Positions 1-12,589 of a stretch of DNA of 64,000 bases are shown piece after piece. This DNA is from Cyathus striatus. Its lineage: Eukaryota > Basidiomycota > Agaricomycetes > Agaricales > Nidulariaceae. The first letter of the stretch is position 1; each line of letters starts with the position of its first letter. The stretch lies in assembly GCA_025738555.1 (NCBI GenBank), contig JAOVFP010000008.1:2604001-2668000 (forward strand). Reading direction: 5' to 3'. The notes under the pieces are model-generated. The model made no database searches. It saw only the letters and a list, made by a program, of their open reading frames with translations, and was not told the DNA's origin. The translations under genes and the position numbers were made by a program.

Positions 1-1190
1 GAGTGTCTTGCAGGAGAGATTTCCGCATGCAGACGTGTCTTTGCCCTCCCTACGTATCCCGGCTTCCAGCACCCAGCCCAACACCACCTTCCCCATATAA
101 TCTGCCATCTTATCACATCTATGAAATCAGGAATTTTCCGCCAGCATCTCTTCTACATATTCCACTGCTGCAGCCGCGTCAATCTGGTTCATGCTCGACA
201 AGGACTTTTCAGTGGGTCACAGTAGAAACCCTCACTACGTATTCCGGCTTCCAGTGCCCACGCCCAGCACCAAGTACCCAATGCCCTTCTCCCCATACCA
301 TTGGCCATCTTGTAAGTTATCAAGTCTGTGAAGTCGGGATGTCCCCCGGAGCATCTCTTCTACATTGTCCACTACTGCAACCTCGTCTATATGGTTCACG
401 TTCGACCTTGAAGGACTTTTTCAGTGGGCCACAGTATAATGCGAGTTCTATCCGCTGTCACCCCTTTACCTCGTCCGCTATAGCAGCTAGGTCAAGCTGC
501 ACCTCCATCAGTCATCATTGGCCTTTGATGTTCAATATGCGAGCTAGTCGTTGTTCTTCCTTTGCAGTCATCGACGGGCTTGTTGTCTTTGTTCCTTGTT
601 AGACGAATGCACCACTACGGTTTCGCGTGTGGTAGGAGCAGCATGTCTTCGAGAGCCACTGCCACCTGATCTGTACTGCTAGTTTCGATGTCAGGGTCGA
701 GGCGGAAGACATGTTCGTCTTATGTCCTTCGCATTCAGCCATCGATGGCCTGATTGTGTCTGTTCATCGGACAGACAGACACATGTGCCAGCGCTGCTCT
801 ACGTATGGTCGAAGATGCTAGCAAGCTCCTCAACAATTGCACCTAGTTCCACTGCCAATCTCCCATCTCAACGCATGTATAGTTGTTAGCGTCGCCCCTC
901 GCCTAGCACCCCTGCAACTTTACTACCACGACGGCCTACATCCCCATACCCCCAGTCGTACAGATAGCTGCCCACAATGAAGATGCAAATGCTTGCGAGG
1001 TGTTACATACCCCCGCCATGCTCTCTGTCAGCAAGAGCCTAGCTGCAGCCCCACCTGCACCGCTAGTCTTACACATTTACGTCACGTCATCGTTTGTCAG
1101 CTTTCTTCCCTGCGTTTTTCTCAGCCTTGCAGTTGTATCCCTGGCAATATCCTCAGGCGTACTAGTTTAACTGTCGACCATCGCGACCAC
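1..1190 (-). repeat. Dispersed repeat family A, copy 1 (inverted, cut by window start)
   Basis: This stretch is the reverse complement of 21990-22970 and also matches 30255-31240. For example, the sequence around 1083-1165 matches 22020-22110 on the other strand. No coding frame is conserved between the copies, so the open frames here are treated as chance. It is probably part of an old mobile element, but no termini or enzyme are visible and the left end lies outside the window. Confidence 0.8.
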
Positions 1191-1794
1191 TAACCTCTAG
1201 CTTATCTTGAATCATCACATCATTAGCTTCCCTTCATGTTCTAACCAGCCTCGTGCCCATACCTTCAATGTTTGCCTCACTGGTGTAACTTACAAGATTC
1301 TAGTACTAGCATTTAAGAAATGTCAGCTACTCCTGCTATGTTCTTTAACAGAGTTTGTGGCTTACATCTTCTGGCGTGAACACGACGTCACACGTTTCTT
1401 TCACTTGTACCCCTCTGAGGTTTTACTGCACAGATGAAGGCATCTCCCGTTCGAGCACTTCGATAAGCATGCAAGCTGTTTGGATACATTTAATACAACA
1501 ATATACTTTGGGAAGTGTCTGTGAACATACCCGACCTTGGACACTTGCTTGCAGCGATGTCTCAAATGCAGCTCTCACCAGCGTTGCAAAATCTTGCGCT
1601 GCTCCACAGCGTCACGTGTCTCACCATCTTTCATGCCCATGTTACTGTACGCTGGATCTTCTCAGCCTTACAACAGGCACTCCTCAAGTTCTCGCCTTAT
1701 TGAATCATGCCACCTACAACAAAGGATGAGGTGTCGATTCTTGGTCAATTCCAAGCATGAGCCTAGGGCCATGCGAGTGCCGTCATAGGCTCCA
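1191..1794. other. No gene recognised
   Basis: Mixed-composition sequence between repeat A and repeat B. Several short overlapping open frames exist, but none resembles a known family and no splice pattern supports them. Confidence 0.5.
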
Positions 1795-2190
1795 TATGGT
1801 TGGTCTGTCATGCATCATGCTATATTGATTGGCACCACTGATGAGGTCGTTGAGAACTACCTTCAAGAACTGGACAAACAGCAACAAGTGTAGTGCATAT
1901 ATTATTGGCTTTGAAACAGAAAGTGACATAGACAAAACAATGACCCTTTTCTAGGGAAGGCTAGCGGGTTCAGTGGGACATATAGAGGAAAACATGGTTG
2001 CAATGGTGTCTCGATAACCTAGTACGTGTTTTACGCATCTTTGATGTGCCATACAATGAACTCGATGTTCTCAGGTTTATACCTGCAAGAATCCTCAGGC
2101 GTCTTTCAGAAGAAGTTAACAAATCCTCACGTAGATGTTTCTCTATCTACCCGCCATTCCCTTATACCACTGGCCATCTATTAACATCTC
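1795..2190 (+). repeat. Dispersed repeat family B, copy 1
   Basis: Direct repeat of 5290-5770. More distant relatives lie at 11690-11900 (same strand), 21190-21640 and 38180-38530 (opposite strand). This copy keeps CpG sites that are lost in the 5.5 kb copy. The function is unknown; it looks like a piece of a longer, non-coding or decayed element. Confidence 0.75.
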
Positions 2191-3125
2191 CTCCCGCTAT
2201 ATCTCGACGTTGCTGGCTACTGCAGCTCTGTCAACCCGCCTCACCCCCATTGCTAGAAAATGATGATGGTGCTACTGTGAGACTACTGGTAAAGTACTAG
2301 TTAGACTAAGTACTACAAAATGTAATAATCAAATACTATTCTAAAAATACTGTAATTCCGAAATAGTCTTTTAAATTCGAGGGTGTTTAATAGCTCAAAA
2401 GTAAGAGATATCCAAATAATAAACTAAGGAGACAAGAGTGTTATGCCTTCAGTGCTGTGGGCACTAAATAATAGCTTAAGTACTAGGTCCGCATAATGCT
2501 GCATCAGGCTTGTGAAGGCGTATGTCGATGTTCCCAGAGATCCGCACCTGACGCTCAGTTTCCTGATGCGCATAATGTAGGCATTTTTCACTCATTTCAT
2601 ACAATTCAATCCCATTACAGCTTGTAAATGTGCATTATATGTGATAATTACCTTAAATTATGACTGTAAAGTTCTAATATGAACCATTTTCACTAATTTG
2701 TAAGTGAGGTTGAAGCAAAATTTAAGAGGGCCTAAGGGGAGGGTCCCTCCCTAACCCTATGTCACTCGGCAAAATCTTCGGACCCCCTTGGCCCTGGGGC
2801 CTTAGGTGGGATTCGAATCAACATTGATTGGTGGCAGGCTGCCATATGATGCCATGCCACATTGCCAAATACTGCACTAACCAAATCCCTATCCCCTACT
2901 AGCTGATGTCACAGACGTCCGCGATCGGTGGATCTGGCACTTCTTGGTGTGTATCATTGAATACTTGAACCAATCCTAAGTTTCCATTTGGGTCATGGGA
3001 TGTATGGAAGAGACCTTCAGGCTGTTCACTCCATAATGATCATTTTTCATGGCAACTTCTAGACATCCCAGACTCCATCAACTGTAGTATTATTATATGT
3101 ACATCAGGAGTACAAGTACTAATCA
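2191..3125. other. AT-rich interval without a recognised gene
   Basis: AT-rich sequence with a short GC-richer patch near 2720-2830. I see no coding signal, no splice pattern and no repeat partner elsewhere in the window. Confidence 0.5.
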
Positions 3126-3163
3126 TCTTTTAAGCAGCCTTGAGCCTAGCTGGTATACACTCG

Positions 3164-4420
3164 ATGAGCATCATGGAGAGTAACAGCACTTTCCCTGTCT
3201 TGAACCCAAATATCTATCTAAACTTCTTGCCCCATGAAACTGCAAATCAGTTTGAGGTGGCTAGAAATATCTATGTGGCAACACTTGGTGTAATTGTCAG
3301 CTTTTCATTCATTTACATACACTGATTTGGGATATGCTCATCAGTCTTCCAGAGGACATCGTCCTAATACGACATGGTTTTCGCCCTATTATATTCTTGT
3401 ATTTCTTAGCTCAGTAGGTGTTGGTTTTAAAATTTGCAAGACTCCTTCCTTAGTTATTCTGTAGAACTTCAGCATTGGGATATGTCCTGCAGTCCATCAT
3501 TTCCAAAAGTAAGTAGTACATATTATCTAAGATTTATCAGTCTTACAGGTTACAAAAATCCAACAGTGCACCCAATTGCACATTGCAATGCTCTTGAACT
3601 TGGCATTACTTGTTGCTGGGTCATTGCTACAGCATCTTCATTGTTTCTTTTCCTGTGATGAGTACAGGCCCTTTACCAAAACAATAAACTTCTTTACCAT
3701 GCCTTTTATGTCTTATATCTCACTAATATCAGGGTGTCCATCTTCATACTGTTAGGATCTCATGTTGGCTCCCTAGCCAACACTGGTTATTGCATAAACA
3801 TGGGTATCAAGCACTATGTTGCCACTGCAGCATTCATGCCATTGGCTTTTGACTCTATTGTTTTCTTGGCAATTTCATATTGAATTGCTACAAACCATAA
3901 AAGGCCAGGCAATAACACAAGCTGGAAAGTTTGGATTACTGGTGATGCATTACCTCAACTATCGAAGGTGGTACTCCAAGGCAGGCAACAGTATTATTTG
4001 TCAGTGATTCCAAACTGTCTTACTTGCAAATACATTAAATAATTCTAATATAGGTTAACTGTCAGTGCAAATATACTTGTGTCAGTGCTAATTGTTGCAC
4101 CTCATGTTCCGCCTGTGTACAAGGCAGCATTTACCATACCTGATATTGCTTTGACTAGCTCTATGGCATGTTGTGTATACCAGAACCTCAAATTGGCTGC
4201 AGATCAGACAGAAATCAGGTTTTCAACAATCCAGTTCTGTTCGTGTGGATGTAAAGATCAAGAATCCAATATTAATACCAACAACTTCTCAGATACCAGC
4301 AGGGTCACCTCTTCTGGGAGGTCCAGGTCCATGTTCATGGACATGGAAAGTGGTGGAAGTCAAGTTGATATCAAAGAGGAAATTGTTTGCACAGGTGGAA
4401 CCACTAGTGGAGTGAGATAG
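3164..4420 (+). pseudogene. Decayed basidiomycete multi-pass (seven-helix) membrane protein gene
   Basis: Translated pieces follow the order of a common basidiomycete integral membrane family related to the DUF6533 proteins: an N-terminus with HETANQFEVARNIYVATLGV (3225-3290), then IWDMLISLPEDIVLIRHGF (about 3325-3385), CNALELGITCCWVIATASS (3585-3640), GYCINMGIKHYVATAAFMPL, LPQLSKVVLQGRQQYYLS (3950-4000), and the conserved end APHVPPVYKAAFTIPDIAL (4095-4155). The frame is broken. Stops TGA TGA follow the FLFL helix near 3656, and TGA replaces the residue after AISY near 3880, where the family normally has arginine. Splice junctions near 3300 and 3410 cannot be closed cleanly. CpG is scarce throughout. 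Family relationship is fairly sure; the protein is not expected to be made. Confidence 0.75.
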
Positions 4421-4849
4421 TCAACTTTAACACTCATCAGATAGTTGACCGTTCCTGAGTCAGTGAGTAGTGCAAGTGTATTAATATGAAAAATACTTCT
4501 TATGATGCTCCAGAAGCATCACATGAAAAATTGGGAGCTAAACAAAAATATCTCACAGCTGATTGCAAAACATTAGAGAATCCATTTGAAAACTTGTTTT
4601 GCACGTTGTTTGGTTTTGGAGCTCAGCTCATGCAAATAAACACTGGCACTACCAGCTACTAGCCTGTTTTGTACAACCCCACCAAACATTTATGTCGCCA
4701 AGCCACTGTAACTCTACTCTCTGAAGAATGTAACTACCTGGACATCTAGTCCCCTATGCTTGCCCTCTTACAGTGGCTATTGGAAACTGTCAACATATCA
4801 TGATATCTGTGAAGCAACAACTCATTAATCAATGCAAATAATAATACAT

Positions 4850-5085
4850 TATCACCAATATAACGGATTCATAGTGGGATGTGTCTTGAATACCTACCAC
4901 CATACTCACCTGACTTCGACCCAATTGAGCAGGGGTTCTCCACTATGAAGTCCTGAATTTGCAGAAGTCGAGATTTTGCTTGCACTGAGTTGCAAGGTGG
5001 AGCTGGGTGCGATCCATATGGAATGCTATGGCAAGCTGTCTTTGACTCAATGACCCAGAGAGTGCAGTGGGGTGGTATCATGATT
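4850..5085 (+). pseudogene. Tc1/mariner-type transposase, C-terminal DDE remnant
   Basis: The frame starting near 4884 reads CLEYLPPYSPDFDPIEQGFS followed by TMKS and a TGA stop. This is the signature around the last catalytic acid of the Tc1/mariner (DDE_3 superfamily) transposase: a Leu-Pro-Pro-Tyr-Ser-Pro-Asp-x-Asn/Asp-Pro-Ile-Glu block. The TGA sits where relatives usually have tryptophan. Upstream there is an in-frame stop near 4862 and no recognisable DNA-binding domain. The following 100 bases still look coding but have no clear match. No terminal inverted repeats were found. It is a dead fragment. Confidence 0.75.
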
Positions 5086-5289
5086 CACATTTGGCAGGTG
5101 CTTCTCATTTTGTCTGTCAAGATGGAATACAAACTCGGCCTGCTCTTAACCCCTCTCCTTCTGTCAGACCAACATGGCTTGTGTCCATTGCCCAATGTTA
5201 ATGTTTTCAGTTTGTCATGGACTGCTGAATGCCAAAGCAGTGCTGCCACCATCAACCTCCCTCAAGTTTTGTGGGTCCCTAGCATCCCA

Positions 5290-5770
5290 TACAACTCCCA
5301 TCACTACATGGCTGGTCATTGAATTCCCCTTCACATTCTCACAACTACAATGGGCCTTCACACATATTGGGGCCACTGGCAAGGTCATTGAGAACCACCT
5401 TCAAGAACTGAACAAACAGCAACAGTCACTGCAGTGCCAATATACATTGCTGGCTTTGAAACAGAAAGCAACAAAGACAAAACAATAACTGTTTGCTAGG
5501 GAAGGCGAGCAGGTCAGTGGGATGCAAGTGGGATGATATAGAGGAAAAAATGGTTGCAATGGTGCCTCAACAACCCAGTATGTGTTTTATGCAACTTTAA
5601 TGTGCCATACACTGAACCCAATGTTCTCAGCTTTATACCTACGTGACAGAGAAATTACCACATCAGAGTCCTCAAGCATCTTTCAGAAGAAGCTAACATC
5701 TCCTCACATAGATGTTTCTTGGGGCCTCTGCCCTGTGTTCCCTTATACCACTGGCCATCTATCAATGTCC
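5290..5770 (+). repeat. Dispersed repeat family B, copy 2 (CpG-depleted)
   Basis: Direct repeat of 1795-2190, longer on the left. Compared with copy 1, the six CpG sites read between 2008 and 2150 are all changed by transitions to TpG or CpA here. See the findings for the meaning. Confidence 0.75.
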
Positions 5771-6999
5771 CTGAGCTTGGGCAGCTACTGCTAAGTATCA
5801 TCTCTTCTATGTTGTTGGCTACTACCACTCCATAAAACCTGCCCCACTTCTATTGCTCAGTGTTAGCTTTTCCATCTGTCAAAGTGGGGTGGAATGAAAG
5901 CTTTGTTTCTTCCATTGACATCTTCTCTACCTGTCTACCTCATCTGTTGGTACTGTCAGTCAACCTGATTCACTTCTACCTCTTGGTGTTGACATTTTAA
6001 GTTTGTCAAGGATGTCGAAGCTCTTTTTCTATCTGTCAAAGTGGCCACCTTTGCACTTGCATCACTCAACATTGACTTTAGCAGTTATGTGAGTCAGAGG
6101 TTGCATAACCATGTCACCCATTCTAGCAGGTTTTGTGTTTGCTCATTGCCAGACGTATGGTTGAAGTTAACATAAGTACTCCTCAGCCACTGCCCAGTGC
6201 CAACTTCCCCCAAACCTCCCATCAGCCCCATCTCATAAGTGTCTGGTCATGTGACTTTGGCATTGCATGCGAGTCGATTGGTGTCTGAGACAAAACTAAC
6301 ATTTAGAACTGTGAAAAACACTACCGATCTTCATATGTAGTATAACAGTGGTGGTATGAGATTGTTCAGCTGGTCGATCTTTGATGCTAGCGAGCAAACG
6401 GCTATAAAAACACTTATAATAGCCACAGAAATGAACACTAGCACTTTGAGGCTTGGAGATACCGCCTTGTAGAGTCCCACTTAAACTTTTCCAATTTCTG
6501 GCCAAACGCTTCAGGTGTGTAGGTCCACTCTAGCATTTTGCTCCACAGCATCAACCAATGGAAATAAGGTCTCCAGGAATCTATAAGATCTTGTTAACTC
6601 CTGACTTTAATACGAAACAAGTTAATAGCCACTCATCCATCATCTGCCACCTGTTGCCGTCCTGCCTTCTGCCAACGATGAAATTTAATCTATGGCAACC
6701 GCTCAGACGTGCGAGCCTGTCATCCATTCTTAGATATATCACTCCACCCCCCTTATGCCAAGCTCCATTTCTCCACAGCGTACACGCAATTTCCCAACAA
6801 TAGAACAATGTGTTCCCATCATCAAAAGTATAGTTATATTGGCTAGTGGACGGTCGTCGTTGGAGTTCAATGCTGTTCGCAGTTCATCCACTTCTCTACT
6901 GGAATATAATCAGCACTTCTTTGATCTCACTAAATTAGAGAACTTTCATGAAGTCATAAAGGGGCTCCAGAGTAATGCAACACTGGTTACCACCGCATT
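5771..6999. other. No gene recognised
   Basis: Interval between repeat B and the membrane-protein gene. A short open frame at 6755-7003 has no recognisable relatives and overlaps the start of the next gene out of frame, so it is not called. The promoter of the gene at 7000 must lie here, but no clear TATA box is obvious. Confidence 0.45.
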
Positions 7000-8632
7000 A
7001 TGAAGGATATCTCACTAGCGAAGGTAAAAATGATCTTAGTTATGTTTTAACACTATGAACTAATTAAAAACAGGCCTATTTAGTTGCATTATGGGTACAA
7101 TATTTCATTTTCTACAATACCGTCAAAGTCCAACTAATGACTACAAATAGATGGAGGCGCTGTTGTACAGTGCATACTACGTGGAAGCTTAAATGATTTA
7201 ACTTAACACCGAGCTTTGATCATTAGGTGTATATTCCGTTCTCTTTGCAGTTTGCTTCCATGTCCTTGTCTATCCAACACGGAAGGATAAATCGAAGAGC
7301 TCAATCAATAAGCCAATGCTAGGAACTGCTATTACCATGTTCATCCTCTGCTCAGTTCAAGTATGTCTCGACCTTGGCCGTGCAATTAGCACTTTCATTA
7401 GCTCAGACGACATAGGAGCAGGGAATTATTACAACAAGCTCTGGACATGGCCTGATATCCTCAAGCAAACACTATACTTTACAAACAAGTGTGTATTACC
7501 CCAAATTTCCTAGCACGGTTATTGATAATTTACAGTGTCATTGCTGACAGCTTGGTGGTCAGTATGGTGAATATGTTATAGCATTCGATGTTTCATAATT
7601 TCAAAGGTGTACCGTTGTTACGTCATCTGGGGCTATAGTTGGAAAATTATAGCAGGACCAATACTGATGTTGCTAGCCACCACAGGTATAATGTTGCAGT
7701 TAAAATTTTATCCTTGAACATTGACTAACTGGCTGAAAGTATGCAGATGTGTCGGCGTTGCTAACCTTAGCCTGGTTAATCTGGGTGAAGATGCGTATAC
7801 CTCTGATATCCTGAACTGGGCTTCTGCATTGTTCTCTATGTCGCTTGCCACGAACGTTATTGTTACTTCACTTATTGGTGAGTTTCGCTGCTGTAGCTAT
7901 AACTTCATTCCTCTTATACAAGTCTTCTCTAAAGCCAGTCAAATATGGTGGATATCTCGTATGACCGTCCATGTTCTTGGGGAGAAGCACGGTCGAAAAT
8001 ATGTTGGTGCTATGGCTATTATGTGAGATTCCACTAGTAGATTTTGAATGTTGTACTGTCTGACTTACATGACTCGACGAAAGTTTGGAATCAGGGGCTA
8101 TATACTCTGCGTCACTCCTCACACTTCTGATCTTATACTTGCTGAAAACAAATGCACAGGTACAGTTTATTATTTAAGCTTTGACTGACAATTACATCTA
8201 CCCGACAGTTCATTGTATACGACTCTGTTGCACAGATAATGGTACTTCTTACTTATCTTTCCCGATCCACTTTACTAATAATCTAATCTACATCAGGGAA
8301 TTGTTCCTACCCTTATTATTGTTCGAGTCGGACTCGGACTGAGCACACAGGACACACACGAGACAACACTAACAACACTACATGGGGTAACCACTACGAT
8401 AGATAGTCACACTGGGAGAACCACAGTACATGGAACAATCCATAATACAGCCACCTCCAATATTCCTATGCACATATGCAAGATTATAGAAGTTGAAGAC
8501 CACTCGGATGGTAGTGACTTGGAGAGGAATATTGGTGACATTCAGAAGCAATCTAGTATTTATTTACATGAGAGAGTGGGTGATGAATCAAGTAACAACA
8601 TCAGGAAATACCCACATTACAAATTTAGTTAG
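7000..8632 (+). CDS. Seven-helix integral membrane protein, 11 exons, apparently intact
   Basis: Exons: 7000-7023, 7074-7094, 7151-7169, 7227-7488, 7536-7557, 7607-7685, 7740-7877, 7935-8022, 8084-8159, 8209-8241, 8297-8632. They join with GT-AG introns of 47-61 bp into 365 codons without a stop. The chain reads as a basidiomycete-specific seven-helix family of unknown function: MEALLYSVYSVLFAVCF, LVVYRCYVIWGYSWKII, ASALFSMSLATNVIVTSLI, IIILESGAIYSASLLTLLIL, IVPTLIIVRVGLGLS, then a polar tail of about 95 residues rich in Thr, His and Asp. The ATG at 7000 is the first in frame after a stop. Several exons are only 19-33 bp, which explains why long open frames are missing here. Related to the gene at 32722-33928 and more distantly to 3164-4420. 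The family role (receptor-like or other) is not known. Confidence 0.83.
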
Positions 8633-9061
8633 TTAAGGTTGAAAAAAGGTTAGTTTAAGGTAAATTTATTCAAAAAAAGGACCATAAGGTGTCTTAGGTA
8701 AATAAGCTGAGGTCCCATACTTATTCTGACCAAAAATGTTGAAGTAAGGAGCCATTAGCTTGAATTTAGATGTTTTAAATTGTCAATTAATATAATTTAA
8801 TCACATTGTCTCACTTATTTTGTAGTATTGGACAAATATTAGGTAGGTTTAAACAATTTAAATTCAATATAAAGAGGGGATAAGTTATGAATAAGTTGAC
8901 ATATCTCAGAACCAAATACCAATTAACATACATGAATCAATATTTTATATTATGCTAAATAAAATGACTATAGTGTAGACAGTAAAAGTTGTATATGTGT
9001 AATTGATTAGAGATGATAAGGGAATAAAGGAACTACTACATAATCTACTTGATGGTTGAAC
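8633..9061. other. AT-rich 3' flank, no gene
   Basis: Strongly AT-rich sequence following the membrane-protein gene. I see no open frame with coding character. Confidence 0.5.
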
Positions 9062-9415
9062 AATTGCTAAGGTCCATTATACAAAGACAAGTGCAAGAGT
9101 GAGAGAGAGCACAAGAGGAAGAGTCTACAGGAAACAGAGTGTGCGCGAGAGAGCAAGAGCAGGAGCAAGAGAGAACATGCACAAGAGAGAGCAGGAGGGA
9201 GAGAGCAGGAGGGAGAGAGCATGAGGGAGAGAGTGCGAGAGCACATGCAAACATGAGAGAGTGAGAGGATGAGACCGTGAGAGCACACGCGCACATGAGA
9301 GAGCGAGAGAGCGACGAGCACACATGCAAGAGAGAGCATGAAGGAGAGAGCACGAGAGCAAGCACGTGTAAGAGCGTGTGCAGTCACCGGCGTGCACAAG
9401 AGGAAAGAACGAGAG
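9062..9415 (+). repeat. Long purine tract (GA-rich low complexity)
   Basis: About 350 bases are almost entirely A and G on the plus strand, built from GAGAGAGCAAGAGC-like and GAGGGAGAGAGCA-like units with occasional C or T. The minus strand gives three overlapping open frames rich in Ser, Leu and Cys, which are a consequence of the CTCTCT composition and not genes. Confidence 0.9.
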
Positions 9416-11225
9416 AGCTCTTGTCCTCGTAGTTGATGAGTCCCTGTAGCCTTACTTCAAGCTTCAGCTGGGAATATCAGTAAATGGAACACAAAGACGT
9501 ACTGGCATGGCCACCTGGCTTGATGAAACATAAATCAAGTGCACCCGGATTCCTGAAAGCCTGAATTACTGAGTCTAAGTGTGCAAAACATATGGGTGGA
9601 GAAATGTAAGAAATGTAAGAAGGGAAAAACAACATGATAAGAACAAGGCAGACAGGAAGAGATGAAAGACGAGGGGGAAAGCAAGAGAAGTTGAACGAAG
9701 TTGAAAGAAGTTCAACGTGTTGGTGATGTGGAATTAGTCACATGATACTCGTGCCACTTTCCCAATTATTTGATTGGCTGGCAACTCTTCGGCTGGACAT
9801 AATCGGCTCAACGCTCACGCTTTGCGTTGCACAAAGTTGACATTGAAAGCTCACATAATAATAAATACTGTAAGGGTAAAGGTGCACTCAACACCTAAAC
9901 AAAGAAAATAAAATGTGAGTCGGTCAAATGTCCGTTCGGCCTGCGATGTCCTAAGGTGTTTGAGCAAGTTGTTAGTGAGGTAATGAGACTGTTGGAAACG
10001 TAACATCGATAGTAAAACTCAGAGATGAGTTCTAGAGAAGTCCTGGGGGCGTTTGGAGCCATGACGTCATGTAGAGTTGAGTATGAGACGGTAGAAAGCG
10101 AGACTTAAGTGAGAATAACTGAAATATGGAAGAGACAACGAATTATAATCTATTGTTGAGTGGGGGATAAATTCACTGGGGTGTAAGGTAAGGTAGATAC
10201 AGGTTTTTATAGGAAGGAAAATCAAGTATGTTACTTAACGAGGATTAGTTCTATGACATAATTAGGAGGGATCGGTCTGTATAGTAAACGTAAGTTTTCG
10301 AGAGACTTGGGGTGGTGGTTCGAGTTGGAAAATAATTTTTTCAAAGAGATTTCGAGTTGGGGAGGCTTGGTTGTTGTGAGGTGCCAAATTTGGTACAACG
10401 TCGGGGTCTCTTGCACTACTTTAGTGTGGGACAGATCGATAGCTTCTTCCTTGTGCATAATTGGCGCTTTGGCAGTGGCAGACAGCGAGGGGATCGAGTG
10501 AAGCGGTGAAGAGAACGATAAGAAAGACGTATAAATGCGCGAGCCGTAGTTTGATGCGTCGATTACATTACATAGTGGTCACGTGACTTGGTCGCTGTAC
10601 TTCGAGAAATGTCGAGTTTTGTAGTGCAGGCGGAATGCCTGCTCTACAATACTTATTATAACCTTCTAAATGCTTTTCATGGGATAGTTAGAATATGTGC
10701 AACAGTGTGGTATTATGATGTATGCAGTATATACGAGCAGAGATATTATAATGATACAAGTACAGTATAAATGTTACTGCAATGATTACGAGATTCAAGT
10801 TCAACAGCTCTAAATGGATAAATAGATAAGTATAAGTAAGTATCAAATAAGTACATTGCATGTACTAAGATAAATACCATTTAGTTATTACAAAAGGCCA
10901 AATTAATAAGTATTAATTGTCACACAGACCTATTATTGTCTTAATTGTGTGTGAAGTAGTATATTTAAGCCAAGATTAGTGAGCTGTATGTGTGCACATT
11001 AGTACAATTAAGCCGAAATATGTTATATTTAAGGATATGTAAGGAATTATAAGGTAAGGGTACATCTTAATGTAACTAACTTAACTAATTTAGTCAACGG
11101 GGAATTTTCTGATGAACTAGGTATCCCATTTTCCTTAGGATCCCTAAGGTACTTCAGATTGCATAGCTGAATAGGCATCTACCTAAATACATACCTGTCT
11201 TTTTTGTCTAATGGTTCCCCTGTTA
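9416..11225. other. No gene recognised; possible LTR-like start near 9717
   Basis: Mixed region. Near 9717 a purine-rich run is followed by TGTTGGTGATGTGG, which could be the start of an LTR, but no matching end or second copy was seen. A 27-base hairpin (GCAGGC..GCCTGC core) lies at 10621-10647. No coding frame is supported. Confidence 0.4.
10621..10647. repeat. Small hairpin, repeated at 12211-12233
   Basis: The core GCAGGC-GGAAT-GCCTGC followed by TCTAC is an inverted repeat with 6 bp arms. The same block, with one change in the loop, occurs at 12211-12233. Sharing of 23 bases at two places suggests a common mobile or repeated origin. Confidence 0.6.
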
Positions 11226-11229
11226 TTAT

Positions 11230-11900
11230 GTATTGGTTCAACCATTTTTTATTTGGTGGAGGGGTAGTCGTGACTGCGGGGGACTTTGGAGTTGCTTGGC
11301 AGGGGACGGATTTTACCGTGGGAAAACGATTAATCAACCACCGCTGCGGCCGACGAGATCACGACTGGTACTGTTGAACCTTCCTTCGCTCTCCCATCAC
11401 CTTTACATCAGCGCCTTCATCGCTCTCACAGATACCACCCTTTTTGTGTTGGGATGCCTATTCATAGCTTCAGCTTCGGATCCTACCACCACCCCCAGAC
11501 TTTTCTTCCAAATCGCCCCCAGGTCTCCCGCCCCAACCCCGTAGGCTGCAGCCCATACTTTCAACGTCTTTAGCCTCGCTGGTGCGACCTCCAAAACAAA
11601 CACTCTCTGATAGCGAATTTAACGCATTTCTCTTCTAGTGGACACATTGAACAGAATTGGTGGGGCGGGGCACGTACGGAAGCAGAGTTCAAAGGTTTAA
11701 CAAGCTGGTACATGTTTCACGCATTTTAGACGTGTCACTGCATACTCAATTCTCTCGATTATAGGGAATACATGGTTATACAAGCTACTCGTCCGTTAGA
11801 CCTCAGGAGTCTTGCATAGGAGGTTGTGATCCACATTCGGACCATCCTCTACCCTCCCGATACAATCATACATACTTCACGCCTCCAACTTCAGTCCTTC
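11230..11900 (+). repeat. Dispersed repeat family B, copy 3
   Basis: Inverted relative to 21180-21640: the block TTACCGTGGGA..CGATTAAT near 11310-11335 matches the opposite strand near 21610-21640, and GGAGTCTTGCATAGGAGG near 11806-11823 matches the opposite strand near 21192. It also resembles 1795-2190. Open frames inside it are not conserved between copies. Confidence 0.7.
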
Positions 11901-12589
11901 CTACTGACAATGTCTTTCAACACCCCAGAAGCATATACCCCGTCATTTTAGCCATTCGTTGCATATTCCTCCTCAATTACCGCTGTGGAGGAGGATATTT
12001 GCTTGGCGGTATCCTCTCGACAAAGAAATATGCGAGTGGGAAGACATCTGTCTGTCCCTTCAGATCCAGTGAGCTCGCGAGAGAGAGAAAAGGGGGGAAT
12101 GCGAAGCTGGTATTCTCGAAGCGTACATACGACATTTAAGTAGGTAAGCGACACGAGGTAACAGTATGTAAGGAGTGAGGTAACGGTAATGAAAAACGCA
12201 TTTTCACCATGCAGGCAGAATGCCTGCTCTACACCGCTACCTACGTCGAGCAAGGCTTATTCTCATTTCATTTCAAAGGTTGTCCTCGGGGTGTCGAGAT
12301 TAGCGAGCCTCAGAGCATCTGATGTGCTATGCAGTGAGGAAGAAGATGTACGGTTTATGTAAACCTATCATTCGGTCACGAGTCATGTGTTCTTCCTTTG
12401 TCTCGTCGCTGCTGCTCGCAGTATAGAGGAAGGAGTCGAGGACATCCGCTACGGCCACTTTCCCCTTCCCGCCTAGCCCATGAACGATTGTAGCCTCGAC
12501 TTCTGTGGATTAACGTTCATCTGTTCGTGATTCCTCAATGACGCAGCCTACACCATGATTATTCGCAGCTCTATCTTCACAAGTCGAAG
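11901..12589. other. No gene recognised
   Basis: GC-intermediate sequence between repeats B and C. It contains the second copy of the GCAGGC/GCCTGC hairpin at 12211-12233. A 101-codon minus-strand frame at 11948-12253 has no recognisable family and is not called. Confidence 0.4.

Noticed and set aside
3..602. 199-codon plus-strand frame at the window start
   Set aside because: It lies in repeat A, and the matching positions of the other two copies are not open in the same frame. It has no recognisable domain.
9045..9399. Three overlapping minus-strand open frames rich in Ser, Leu and Cys
   Set aside because: They are produced by the complementary CTCTCT composition of the purine tract and are open in all three frames at once.
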